A model generated the notes under the pieces. The model ran no database searches, was not told where the DNA came from, and saw only the letters and a program-made list of their open reading frames with translations. A stretch of DNA of 43,229 bases, taken from positions 1 to 43,229 of the forward strand of contig NZ_VZII01000067.1 of the NCBI RefSeq assembly GCF_009391885.1. The letters run 5' to 3'. The position numbers and the translations under genes are program-made. How positions within the stretch are numbered: the first letter of the stretch is position 1; each line of letters starts with the position of its first letter. Origin of the DNA: Pseudomonas sp. MN1F (GTDB taxonomy: Bacteria; Pseudomonadota; Gammaproteobacteria; Pseudomonadales; Pseudomonadaceae). This document shows positions 1 to 7,843 of the stretch, piece after piece.

Positions 1-200
1 AGACCGGCAAGATCGTTGCGCCACAGCTGTACATCGCCGTCGGTATCTCCGGCGCGATCCAGCACCTGGCCGGCATGAAGGACTCCAAGGTGATCGTGGC
101 GATCAACAAGGATGAAGAAGCGCCGATCTTCCAGGTGGCCGACTACGGCCTGGTCGCCGACTTGTTCGAAGCGGTCCCCGAGCTGGAACAACTGGCCTGA
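1..200 (+). CDS. etfA: Electron transfer flavoprotein alpha subunit, C-terminal end (partial)
   Basis: This is the last 65 residues of a gene that enters from the left edge, read in the frame starting at base 3 and stopping with TGA at 198-200. The residues TGKIVAPQLYIAVGISGAIQ, then an N-K-D-E-x-APIF stretch and a short acidic tail, are the FAD-binding C-terminal domain of ETF alpha (EtfA/FixB). The family passes electrons from acyl-CoA dehydrogenases to ETF-quinone oxidoreductase. It is probably the general housekeeping copy beside the steroid cluster, although the acyl-CoA dehydrogenases encoded here would need such a partner. It runs on the plus strand and converges on the small minus-strand gene 265-438, with a strong terminator between them. 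Confidence 0.93.
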   Translation, partial: TGKIVAPQLYIAVGISGAIQHLAGMKDSKVIVAINKDEEAPIFQVADYGLVADLFEAVPELEQLA

Positions 201-209
201 TCCACGGGT

Positions 210-247
210 GCAAAAGCCCGGCCCTCAAACGAGGGCCGGGCTTTTGC
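210..247. terminator. Bidirectional intrinsic terminator between etfA and the kshA operon
   Basis: A perfect 17-bp inverted repeat (210-226 and 231-247) surrounds an AAAC loop. The stem starts with GCAAAA and ends with TTTTGC, so each strand has a GC-rich stem followed by a T run. It sits in the gap between two converging genes and should stop transcripts from both sides. Confidence 0.92.
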
Positions 248-264
248 ATTGCGTCCTGCACCGC

Positions 265-438
265 TCAGCGAACCCCGGGGAACCCCTGGAAGCTCGGCAG
301 AATACTCATGCAACCCGGAATCTGCCGACACGCCCTGGCCCCGGCAGACTCGGGCGCAGCCGAGGCCAGCAACGTCAGGCCGATGATCAACACCACCGAC
401 AGCGGCACGCAATAGGCCAGCAAGCGCTGTATCTTCAT
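265..438 (-). CDS. Small putative secreted or membrane-anchored protein (57 aa)
   Basis: An ATG at 438-436 opens a 57-codon frame ending in TGA at 267-265. The upstream GAGAGGG could serve as a ribosome-binding site. The protein begins MKIQRLLAYC, continues with a long hydrophobic run (about residues 11-27) and an A-S-A-A-P stretch that could be a signal-peptidase site, and leaves a tail of about 29 residues with two cysteines (C37, C43). It starts 53 nt after the kshA stop on the same strand and is followed by a terminator, so it is probably the last gene of the kshA transcript. I do not recognise the family and assign no function. A chance ORF is possible, but position, signal-like N-terminus and terminator favour a real gene. 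Confidence 0.55.
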   Translation of the reverse strand: MKIQRLLAYCVPLSVVLIIGLTLLASAAPESAGARACRQIPGCMSILPSFQGFPGVR

Positions 439-491
439 GACCACCCTCTCGATCTGCCGCCCTGCCAGGCTGGCTGGCAGGGCGCAAGCAC

Positions 492-1532
492 TCAGCGTTC
501 ATCCACCGTGATGATCTCGCGCCGCTCGGCCATGCTCGCCGGCACCTGGTCTTCGTCGGTGAAGAACTGCTGGTACCACTCGCGCAGCTGGTACACCGGG
601 CCATCGTTCTCGGCCAGCACTGGCTTGTCGATGCGCACCTTGTGCTTCCAGATGTCCACGTCCTGGTAGAACGACTCGCGGTTGCTCTTGACGTAGGCCT
701 TGGCGATTTCGCCGTTCTGCTCGTCAGTCAGGCCCGGCACGCGCTTGACCATGCAACCGAAGCGCAGCACGAAGCTGTCCGGGGTCACCGGCACGTGGCT
801 GTTGAGCAGGATCGCGTGCACCCGCACCTCGCCGAACATCGAACTGAGCTCGGTGAAGTGGGTGGCCGGCCCGTAGTACGCCGACGGCGCAATCAGGTCA
901 CCGCCCAGGCGCTCCGAGTCGCCATGGAAGATCTGCCGGCCGATGTGCCCTTCGAACTCGTTGGCGAAATACTTGGTCGGGGTGCCATGCACCGGCCCGA
1001 AATGCTGGGCGTCGACCAGGTTGTCGACCAGCTCGCGCGGGTTGGTCTCGATCAGCATGGTGTCGATGTTCCAGTCGTGGATCCACTCGGGGTCGTCCAT
1101 CTCCGGCAGGTGCGGAATGACCACGCCCGCCTTCGGCGGGCGCCCTTCTGGGTTGTTCCAGACGAACAGCAGGTTGTTTTCCTCGCAGCTCAGCCAGCTG
1201 CGGGTCTTGGCCTTGGGCGGTATGCGCTTGCAGTAAGGGATTTCCACGCACTTGCCGCTGGTGTCGTACTTCCAGTGGTGGAACGGGCAGACCACGGTGT
1301 CGTTCTCGATGGTGCCCTGGGACAGGTCGGCGCCCATGTGCGGGCAGTACGCGTCGAGAATGCTGATGGCGCCGGCACTGTTGGCGAACGCCACCAGGCG
1401 CGTGCCGAACACGTTGAGGGTGTGCAGCTGGCCATCACGGTAGTCGTCGGCCACGCCCAGGCAATGCCAGCCCCGGGCGTAGCGGTGGGTGCGCTGGGCG
1501 CTGTCGATGGAGAGTTCGGCGAGTTTGGTCAT
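492..1532 (-). CDS. kshA: 3-Ketosteroid 9alpha-hydroxylase, oxygenase component KshA
   Basis: KshA is the Rieske non-haem iron oxygenase that hydroxylates C9 of androsta-1,4-diene-3,17-dione-type steroids. The product opens ring B spontaneously to the 9,10-seco phenol. The 346-aa protein has the Rieske ligands C63-P-H65 and C82-x2-H85. It has the mononuclear iron motif D-A-Q-H-F-G-P-V-H, with H177 and H182 as ligands and an acidic ligand likely at D291 in QDVDIWKHK. These features, and the IWKHK..ID segment, match KshA rather than generic ring hydroxylases. It needs the reductase KshB, encoded at 30668-31690. ATG at 1532 is preceded by AGGAA at suitable spacing. The gene has its own box-type promoter at 1609-1653 and is probably cotranscribed with the small gene 265-438. 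Confidence 0.92.
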   Translation of the reverse strand: MTKLAELSIDSAQRTHRYARGWHCLGVADDYRDGQLHTLNVFGTRLVAFANSAGAISILDAYCPHMGADLSQGTIENDTVVCPFHHWKYDTSGKCVEIPYCKRIPPKAKTRSWLSCEENNLLFVWNNPEGRPPKAGVVIPHLPEMDDPEWIHDWNIDTMLIETNPRELVDNLVDAQHFGPVHGTPTKYFANEFEGHIGRQIFHGDSERLGGDLIAPSAYYGPATHFTELSSMFGEVRVHAILLNSHVPVTPDSFVLRFGCMVKRVPGLTDEQNGEIAKAYVKSNRESFYQDVDIWKHKVRIDKPVLAENDGPVYQLREWYQQFFTDEDQVPASMAERREIITVDER

Positions 1533-1608
1533 GTTGTTGTTATTCCTGTAGGGGGTACGCCAATCACCGGCAATACCCCTGCGGTGCCGGGGGGATTACC
1601 TGGCAGCT

Positions 1609-1653
1609 ATCTTTGAGCAGCCGTGACGGGCCCTCATCCTTCAATCGGACTAG
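1609..1653 (-). promoter_or_regulatory. Steroid-box promoter of kshA
   Basis: On the minus strand the 19-bp box CTAGTCCGATTGAAGGATG (1653-1635) matches the cluster consensus CTAGTCC-N5-GACGATG with two changes in the right half. It is followed after 20 nt by the -10-like AAAGAT (1614-1609). The box ends about 100 bp upstream of the kshA ATG, the longest leader among the ten sites. That leader includes a small CCGGCA/TGCCGG inverted repeat at 1567-1590. Confidence 0.7.
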
Positions 1654-1661
1654 GCCGGTAC

Positions 1662-3041
1662 TCATTGGCCAAAGCGCCGCGCTGCCTCCGGGCCGAAGTC
1701 ACGCGGGCTGAAGCCTGGGCGGTTGAGCAGGTAGCCGGTGCGCTGCTGGTTGATCAGGTTGAACGCCAGGTAGCTGCCGGCATTGAGGTCGTGGTACAGG
1801 CCCACGCCTGCCTGCGGCCGTTGCGACTCGTAGGCATAGAAGTAGTTGACCATCGAAGTCCGCCACAGCTCGCCACGGTTGTCGTAGTTGTCGGCCAGCA
1901 TCGGGAACCAGGTGTCCTCGTCGATGTACAGCTTGCGCTTGCCATACAAGTGGCGATAACCCGGCTTCAGCGTGCCTTCCAGTTCCCACACCCGGTGGCG
2001 CTCGTAGCGCATGGCCTGCGGGCTGATGTGCCCGGGTGTGAGCAGGTCGGCGTACTTGAGGGCCGGCGCATGCAGGCGGTAGGCGTTGTAGGGGATGAAC
2101 ATTTCCCGTTTGCCGACGATCTTCCAGTCGTAGCGCTGGCCCGAGCCGTTGAACAGGCGTACCTCGTCCACGGTGATCGAGCCACCACTGCCGGGGAACG
2201 ACATGTCGAAGCCATACCCGGGCGACTGCCGCACCCGCCGCGTGCCCGGGTCGTAACGCCAGGCCTGGCGTGGTTCGGTCTTGTCGTTCCAGAACTCGGT
2301 GCCGGTGTTGATCTCGCCCTTGTCGCGTTGCGGCAACAGGGTTTCGTTGAGGTAGAACGACGAGTTGCCCAGCGTGTCACCGACCTTGCCCGGCTCCAGC
2401 GCCGGCGCCAGGTTGCGCGAATGCACGCGGCCCCAGTTGATGTTGCCGTCCTTGAGCACGTAGGCGTTGTCGGAGGTGTATTCCTCGGTCCAGGCCCGCA
2501 GGGTGAAGGTCGAGGCATTCTTCAGCAGCTCCAGGCCGCTGCGCGGTACCGGGAATGGCGTGCCGCCGGTCTTGCCGACCACGCCTTCGCCATCGTCCAC
2601 CAGTTTGGCCAGCTTGGCGTTCTCGCGGGTCGCCTGGCACACCGCATCGTCGAAGCGGAAATCCCGGTGGCTGGGATAAACCGGCATCTTGAAGGTGGCC
2701 GGGTACAACTTGAACAGTGCCTTCTGCCCATCGGACAGGGCGTCGGCGTATTGCCCCAGGTTGTCGGCAGTGATCACGAACAAGGGCTTTTCATCAGGGT
2801 ACGGGTCGACCGGGTGCTGGCCGGTGCCCTTGAACGCAACGTGCGGCGGCACGCCCAGCCACTTGCCGGAGAATGGCGGGATGCTGCCGTCGGCATTGCC
2901 GCTGGGGTCGGCGCCGACACAGGTCAGGTCCTTGCCCAGGCGCTCGACATCCTCGGGCGCGGCCAGCGCCACACCCGGCGCCGCAGCCATCAGCAGCAGG
3001 CTCAGGGCCAGGCCGTGGCGCGCCAGAATACTCTCGGTCAT
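1662..3041 (-). CDS. DUF1329 family exported protein
   Basis: The 459-aa protein starts with a clear signal peptide (hydrophobic LALSLLLMAAAPGVALA, cleavage likely near residue 27). The mature part has DUF1329-like features: VERLGKDLTCVGADPSGNADG.IPPF near the start, aromatic-rich blocks, and the WELEG / DEDTWFP / DNYDNRGELWR stretches towards the end. The family is thought to be periplasmic or outer-membrane associated with a LolB-like fold, and its genes commonly occur with DUF1302 genes, as here (27354-28994). The function is not established; a part in moving hydrophobic steroids across the envelope is an inference. ATG 3041 follows AAGGAG. A box promoter lies directly upstream, and LuxR1 ends just before it. 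Confidence 0.85.
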   Translation of the reverse strand: MTESILARHGLALSLLLMAAAPGVALAAPEDVERLGKDLTCVGADPSGNADGSIPPFSGKWLGVPPHVAFKGTGQHPVDPYPDEKPLFVITADNLGQYADALSDGQKALFKLYPATFKMPVYPSHRDFRFDDAVCQATRENAKLAKLVDDGEGVVGKTGGTPFPVPRSGLELLKNASTFTLRAWTEEYTSDNAYVLKDGNINWGRVHSRNLAPALEPGKVGDTLGNSSFYLNETLLPQRDKGEINTGTEFWNDKTEPRQAWRYDPGTRRVRQSPGYGFDMSFPGSGGSITVDEVRLFNGSGQRYDWKIVGKREMFIPYNAYRLHAPALKYADLLTPGHISPQAMRYERHRVWELEGTLKPGYRHLYGKRKLYIDEDTWFPMLADNYDNRGELWRTSMVNYFYAYESQRPQAGVGLYHDLNAGSYLAFNLINQQRTGYLLNRPGFSPRDFGPEAARRFGQ

Positions 3042-3075
3042 TGTTGTTCTCCTTGGTTACCGATAGCGGTGGCCC

Positions 3076-3121
3076 AGTATCGGCAGGCCCTCGCGGCAGC
3101 AGCATCGTCCGCTCGGACTAA
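3076..3121 (-). promoter_or_regulatory. Steroid-box promoter of the DUF1329 gene
   Basis: The minus-strand box TTAGTCCGAGCGGACGATG (3121-3103) is followed after 21 nt by the -10-like GATACT (3081-3076). The box overlaps the stop codon of the upstream LuxR gene (3120-3118). The arrangement closely matches the hsdA promoter at 38446-38491: same spacing, same GATACT, and the shared flanks GGACGATGCTG and TGCCGATACTG. The box ends 61 bp before the ATG. Confidence 0.78.
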
Positions 3122-4311
3122 CGCATCTGCGCCGCCAGGCTGCCGGGCTCGCCCAGCGCGACCACGCTGTTGAGCATGATCCGCACCAGCTCGGTCTGGC
3201 GCCGTACCCCGGTCTTGGAGAAGATCGAGCGCAGGTGCGCGCGCGCCGTGTTGCGGCGGATGTTGAGCCGCTCGGAAGCCTCTTCCAGAGACAAGCCGTT
3301 GGCCAGCTCCAGGGCCAGGCCGGTTTCTGCCGGGGTGAGGTTGTACAACTGCGCGGTCACCGTGTTGCTGGCCAGCGACTTGCCCACCGCGTCGCGCACG
3401 TACACCACCACGGTCGGCTTGCCCTTGCCCTCGACCAGCTCCTGGGACGGCACCAGCTCCACCACCACCCCCAGGTTGACCTGCCCGGAGGGGCGCGACA
3501 CCGACAGCGCCTCGGCGCCCTGGGCGGCCAGGTTGCCCTGCCGGCTGCGCTGGAAGGCGCTGCGCACCAGCCGGCCCAGCTCGCGGTTGTCGCTCGGGTA
3601 GGTGGCCTCCAGGCGCCCGCCCACCAGCTTCAGCCCGTCGTTGCTGTCGAGGATCTCGCGGGCCACCGGGTTCAGTTGCAGCACACTACCGGTCTCGTCG
3701 AGCATGATGGTGGCGACGGCCAGGCGGTTGATGGTTTGCGAGTACAGCGTGCCCAGCGAGGCGCTGCGGTCCAGCAGTGCATGCATGTGCAGGGCCCGGC
3801 GCAGGTGCGGCACCAGCATCGCGCACAGCGCCCGCTCCAGCTCGCCGAAACGCGCCTGCCCACGCGGGCGGTTGATGCGCAGGCGCAGGGTGCCACCGTC
3901 GGGCATGCTGATGTCGACGCCAAGCATGTGGAAACAGCCATAGGGTGCGCAATACAGCAGGTAGAACGACGAACAGGCCCATTCGGCATCGCTCATCAGC
4001 TCGTCGACGGTGAACACCCGGTCCACCGGCAGCCGGTCGAACAGCGAAGCCTTCTCACAATAGGCGAAATGGTTGACGCCACCCTCCCCCGGTTCCACAT
4101 CGCCAGCGACCATCATCGGTGACAGCAACGGCTCATCGAGCACCCGCAGGATCAGCGTCACATAGCTGGCCGCAAACAACCCGCGCAGCTGGCGCAAGGC
4201 CTCGTTGAGCCGCTGGGTATCGAGCGCCGCATCGTACATGTTGCCGATCAGCCGCTCATACTCGCCGAGCTCGATGCCCAACTGGTCCAACACCTGGGCA
4301 TTAGACAGCAT
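3118..4311 (-). CDS. LuxR-family transcriptional regulator, copy 1 (TeiR/TesR-like)
   Basis: The 397-aa protein has a C-terminal LuxR-type helix-turn-helix (about residues 325-385) that starts L-T-P-A-E and continues GLSLEEASERLNIRRNTARA. The N-terminal ~300 residues form an uncharacterised sensor region, with a PAS-like segment near residues 195-230 (ATIMLDETGSVLQLNPVARE). Size and layout resemble the steroid-responsive TeiR/TesR regulators of Comamonas testosteroni, which activate steroid catabolic genes. The ATG at 4311 overlaps the stop of the transporter gene by 11 nt (ATGCTGTCTAA), so the two are translationally coupled. The operon starts at the box promoter 7691-7736, which suggests autoregulation. 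The recognition region is almost identical to that of copy 2 (38513-39742). The ligand cannot be seen from sequence. Confidence 0.88.
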   Translation of the reverse strand: MLSNAQVLDQLGIELGEYERLIGNMYDAALDTQRLNEALRQLRGLFAASYVTLILRVLDEPLLSPMMVAGDVEPGEGGVNHFAYCEKASLFDRLPVDRVFTVDELMSDAEWACSSFYLLYCAPYGCFHMLGVDISMPDGGTLRLRINRPRGQARFGELERALCAMLVPHLRRALHMHALLDRSASLGTLYSQTINRLAVATIMLDETGSVLQLNPVAREILDSNDGLKLVGGRLEATYPSDNRELGRLVRSAFQRSRQGNLAAQGAEALSVSRPSGQVNLGVVVELVPSQELVEGKGKPTVVVYVRDAVGKSLASNTVTAQLYNLTPAETGLALELANGLSLEEASERLNIRRNTARAHLRSIFSKTGVRRQTELVRIMLNSVVALGEPGSLAAQMR

Positions 4312-6670
4312 GGGCAGGCTCCAGATCAGACGCGCGGGCCACCAGCGGCCGGTCGCGGTCGAACCAGGCTGCCAGCGCCGGCAGCAGGAAGATCGCGCCG
4401 AATACGTTCACCAGGAACATGAACGCCAGCAGGATGCCCATGTCGGCCTGCAGCTTGAGCGGCGCCAAGGCCCAGGTGCCGACGCCAATCGCCATGGTCA
4501 GGGCGGTGAACACTGCCGCCGTGCCGCGCTGGCACATGGCGCGGTAGAAGGCGTTGCGCAGCGGCTGGCCGGCCGCCATTTCATGCTGGATGCGTTCATA
4601 GAGGTAGATGCCGTAGTCCACGCCCACCCCGACGCCGAGCGCCATCACCGGCAAGGTGGCGACCTTCAGGCCAATACCCAGCAGCGCCATCAGCGCATTG
4701 CACAGGATGGCCACGATGCCCAGCGGCACCACGATGCACAGCACCGCGCGCAGCGAACGGAAGGTCAGCAGGCAGAACAGCCCCACCGAGCAGAACAACG
4801 CCGCCAGCATCCACGCCTCGGCATGCTTGACCGCTTCATTGGACGCCGCCATGACCCCGACATTGCCCCCGGCCAGGTGGAAGCTCGCCTGTGGCACCTG
4901 GACGCTGGCGATGATGCGCCGCGCCTCGTTGACCACATGGGCCACGGTCGCGCCCTCGTGGTCGTTGAGGAACACCAGCACCTGCATGCGCCGGCAGCCC
5001 TCGGTGACCAGCCCGGAGTCCGGGCTATAGGCCATCGAGCCTTGCTGCAGGCCCCGCGAAGAACCGGGGATGGCGGCCCAGCGCGGGTTGCCTTCGTTGT
5101 TGCCGGCGATCATCGCCTTACCCAGACCAGCGACGCTCTGCACCGACTGCACCCCCGCAACCTGGCGCATCTGGAAGTCGAAGGCTTCCACTGCACGCAT
5201 CACCGCCGGGGCCAGGCAGGCTTCGTCACTGCCGTGGGTCTGCACGAACACTGCCAGCACATCCAGGCCGATGGCATAGCTGCCGACGATGCGCTGGTTG
5301 TCCTGGTTGTAGCGTGAATCGGCGCGCAGCTCCGGTGCGCCAGGGCCGATGTCGCCCACCGCCAGTTGCCGCGCCTTGAACACACCCGCCCCCAGCAACA
5401 GCAGGCTGACCGCGAACACCGCCAGTGCCGGCCGCGGCTGCGCCAGTGCCGACAGGCGCCACCACAGCGGATGCTGGCGCGTCTGCGCCGGCGCCTGGGC
5501 ACGCCCCGGCGTGGTCGGCAGGTACGACAGCACCAGGGGCAACAGCATCTTGTTGGTGATGATCATCAGCATCACCCCCAGGCAGGCGGTCACGCCCAGC
5601 TCGTGGACGATGGGGATGTCGATCAGCATGATCACCGCGAACCCCAGGGCATTCATCAGCAAGGCCAGCGAGCCCGGGATGAAGATCTTGCAAAACGCCG
5701 AATGCGCCGCCTGCAGCGCCGTCGCACCGGCCAGCAGGTCCTGCCTCCAGGCGTTGGTCATCTGCACCGCATGGGACACGCCGATGGAGAAGATCAGGAA
5801 CGGCACCAGCACTGACATCGGGTCGATACCCAGGCCCAGCAACGGCAACAGGCCCAGCAGCCAGACCACCGGCAGCAGCGCCACCAGCAACGCCACAAGG
5901 GTCAGGCGCAGCGAGCGCGAGTAGGCCCAGAGCAACGCTGCGGTGATCAGGAAGGCGACGACGAAGAACAGCAGCACCGTGCTCAGGCCTTCCACCACAT
6001 CGCCCACCAGCTTGGCAAAGCCCACCACGCTGATCTCGATGTCGGCGCTGTCATAGCGCGCACGGATGTCTTCCAGGCGCTTGGCGACCTCCACATACGA
6101 CACCGGCTGGCCGCTGCGCGGGTCGCTGTCCTGAAGGTCGGCGCGCACCAGCGCCGCCCGCTGGTCGTTGGCCAGCAGGCGGCCGGCCTGGCCGGCACGG
6201 GCGGCATTGCTGCGCACCTTCTGCAAGTCCTCGGCAGTGCCGGCGTACTGCGGTGGCACCACCAGGTCGCCGACAAAGCCCTCTTCGGTCACCTCCACAT
6301 AGCGCACGTTGGGGGTGAACAGCGAGGTCACGCTCGGCCGGCTGACGCCGGGGATGAAGAACACGTCATCGGTGACCTGTTGCAGCACCTTGAGGAATTG
6401 CGGGTTGTACAGGTCGCCCTCACCCTTCCAGCGCACGCTCACCAGCAGCCGGTTGGCCCCGGTGAACACCCGGCCGAAGTCGAGAAAATTGCGCATGTAG
6501 TCGTGGCGCACCGGGATCTGCTTGTTGAACCCGGGATCGAGGCGTACCTGGGTGGCGTTGTAGCCCAGCGCCAGGGTGACCAGCAGGAACACCCCAAGCC
6601 AGGTACGCCTCGCGCCGAGCAAGCGGTCGGCACAACGGCGCACCCAGCGCTCGCTGCGGGCGCCGCTCAT
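4301..6670 (-). CDS. MMPL/RND-superfamily transporter, copy 1
   Basis: This is a 789-aa inner-membrane protein with the two-fold RND layout. There is one TM helix near residues 22-40, a large periplasmic loop to about 235, a TM bundle to about 400, a second loop to about 610 and a second TM bundle to about 775. The motif GIDPMSVLVPFLIFSIGVSH lies in the first bundle and GVGVDYGIYLYERI in the second. The D685-Y686 pair matches the proton-relay DY pair of MmpL-type transporters; the first half has S-H at the corresponding place. Relatives include hopanoid/lipid exporters of the HpnN type and Patched-like proteins that handle sterols. Here a steroid or bile-acid substrate is inferred. It overlaps the YCF48 gene by ATGA and the LuxR gene by 11 nt. 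Confidence 0.9.
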   Translation of the reverse strand: MSGARSERWVRRCADRLLGARRTWLGVFLLVTLALGYNATQVRLDPGFNKQIPVRHDYMRNFLDFGRVFTGANRLLVSVRWKGEGDLYNPQFLKVLQQVTDDVFFIPGVSRPSVTSLFTPNVRYVEVTEEGFVGDLVVPPQYAGTAEDLQKVRSNAARAGQAGRLLANDQRAALVRADLQDSDPRSGQPVSYVEVAKRLEDIRARYDSADIEISVVGFAKLVGDVVEGLSTVLLFFVVAFLITAALLWAYSRSLRLTLVALLVALLPVVWLLGLLPLLGLGIDPMSVLVPFLIFSIGVSHAVQMTNAWRQDLLAGATALQAAHSAFCKIFIPGSLALLMNALGFAVIMLIDIPIVHELGVTACLGVMLMIITNKMLLPLVLSYLPTTPGRAQAPAQTRQHPLWWRLSALAQPRPALAVFAVSLLLLGAGVFKARQLAVGDIGPGAPELRADSRYNQDNQRIVGSYAIGLDVLAVFVQTHGSDEACLAPAVMRAVEAFDFQMRQVAGVQSVQSVAGLGKAMIAGNNEGNPRWAAIPGSSRGLQQGSMAYSPDSGLVTEGCRRMQVLVFLNDHEGATVAHVVNEARRIIASVQVPQASFHLAGGNVGVMAASNEAVKHAEAWMLAALFCSVGLFCLLTFRSLRAVLCIVVPLGIVAILCNALMALLGIGLKVATLPVMALGVGVGVDYGIYLYERIQHEMAAGQPLRNAFYRAMCQRGTAAVFTALTMAIGVGTWALAPLKLQADMGILLAFMFLVNVFGAIFLLPALAAWFDRDRPLVARASDLEPAHAV

Positions 6671-7662
6671 GGCCGCGCCTCCTGGCTCAGCGCCACGTCA
6701 GGTTGTGCGCCCTGGAACACGCCACGTTCACCGGCTACCAGCAGGTGGCGGCCGCTGAGGCCCACTGCCGACGTCAAGGTACCCACGCCACTGAGCTGGT
6801 CGATGCCGAGCAGGTCACCCTCGGCATCCAGGTGAATCAGCCGGCTGCCGCCGCCCACCAGCACCAGCCCGGCCTGCCCCGGCAAGCGCGCGTGGCCGTA
6901 GATGGGCTGGCTGCTACCCACCTCAAGCTGCTCCCAGCTGTCGCCGAAGTCGCGGCTGCGAAACACATGGCCCCGCATGCCGTAGGCCAGCCAGGTGCTG
7001 GTCGAGAGGCGCACCACCCCGAACAACGAGCCATTGTAGAAGGCCGGCAGCTGCTGCCAGTGCTGGCCGCCATCGCGGGTGCGCAGCACCAGGCCCTGCT
7101 CGCCGACCAGCATCTGGTGGCCGTCGGCGCCGCCGTCGAGGCCATTGAAGTGGGCACCATCACCGGGCATCTCGCGCGCGGCCCAGTGCTCACCGGCATC
7201 GTCGGAGACCAGGAACTTGCCATAGCTGCCGTAGGCCACCACCTGCTTGCCGTCTGCGCTCCACACGCCCAGCAGCGGCTCGCCGAGGTCGGCGTCGTAG
7301 TGTTTTTCCTGCCAGGTCTGGCCGGCATCGGCCGAGCGCAGGATCCAGCCATCGTGGCCGACTGCGACCAGCACCTGCTCGCTCAGGGCGACCACGCCGG
7401 TCAGGGTCACCTCGCGCCCGGCGCCGGGCTGGCTGGCTTGCCAGCTGCGGCCACTGTCGCGGCTGGCCAGCAGCGTGCCGCGTTCACCGACGGCGATCAG
7501 TCGGTCACCGCTGCTGATCAGCGCATTGACCTGGACCCGGTCGGCCAACACCTCGGTGATTGCCAGGGGCGCGGGTTGACGGGGGGCGAAGGCAAAGAGC
7601 ACGGCGGCGATGACGATGGCGCTCATGGCATAGCCGGTCAGCTGGCGCGAGGCAGGCTTCAT
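6667..7662 (-). CDS. YCF48/BNR-repeat beta-propeller protein, copy 1
   Basis: The ATG at 7662 gives 331 aa and follows AAGAGGG; longer upstream frames lack a good start and would cross the promoter. The N-terminus is a single hydrophobic signal/anchor (about residues 10-27). Repeated blades then follow with Asp-box-like S-x-D-x-G-x-x-W elements (SRDSGRSWQA, SADAGQTWQE, SDDAGEHWAA, TRDGGQHWQQ, SRDFGDSWEQ), typical of YCF48/Hcf136-like sialidase-type propellers. In bacteria such genes are often beside MMPL/RND transporters together with DUF1302/DUF1329, suggesting a periplasmic partner of the pump; the biochemical role is unknown. Its stop overlaps the transporter start (ATGA). It is the first gene of the YCF48-RND-LuxR operon. 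A second copy is at 42280-43229. Confidence 0.87.
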   Translation of the reverse strand: MKPASRQLTGYAMSAIVIAAVLFAFAPRQPAPLAITEVLADRVQVNALISSGDRLIAVGERGTLLASRDSGRSWQASQPGAGREVTLTGVVALSEQVLVAVGHDGWILRSADAGQTWQEKHYDADLGEPLLGVWSADGKQVVAYGSYGKFLVSDDAGEHWAAREMPGDGAHFNGLDGGADGHQMLVGEQGLVLRTRDGGQHWQQLPAFYNGSLFGVVRLSTSTWLAYGMRGHVFRSRDFGDSWEQLEVGSSQPIYGHARLPGQAGLVLVGGGSRLIHLDAEGDLLGIDQLSGVGTLTSAVGLSGRHLLVAGERGVFQGAQPDVALSQEARP

Positions 7663-7690
7663 TGGGTGACCCTCTTGGAATTGTGCCTGG

Positions 7691-7736
7691 ATGATCCGGC
7701 TGCGGGTGGCTGGGGGGCATCGTCCAAATGGGGTAG
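7691..7736 (-). promoter_or_regulatory. Steroid-box promoter of the YCF48-RND-LuxR operon (copy 1)
   Basis: The minus-strand box CTACCCCATTTGGACGATG (7736-7718) departs from the consensus at AGT->ACC in the left half but keeps GGACGATG. It is followed after 21 nt by GATCAT (7696-7691) as -10. It ends 55 bp before the ATG. A weaker left half could mean lower affinity for the activator, but that is speculation. Confidence 0.6.
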
Positions 7737-7773
7737 CGGGGTTTGCCGTTAAACGTGTTCGCCGCCAGAGGTG

Positions 7774-7826
7774 CAGCGCCTGGGAAATCGAGCCCGCGCG
7801 GGCGGCGCTCGATCTCACAGGCGCTG
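7774..7826. repeat. 53-bp imperfect palindrome, possible REP-like element or terminator
   Basis: The arms CAGCGCCTG-GGAAATCGAGC (7774 onward) and GCTCGATCTCACAGGCGCTG (ending 7826) pair over about 20 bp with two mismatches around a GC-rich centre. It lies just after the end of the 13-gene operon (stop at 7844) and before the next operon's promoter, so it may terminate the long transcript. A related half (GGCGCTCGAT and AATCTCAAGC) occurs near 36748-36783, also at a gene end. Confidence 0.6.
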
Positions 7827-7843
7827 AAAATCTCAAGCCAGGC

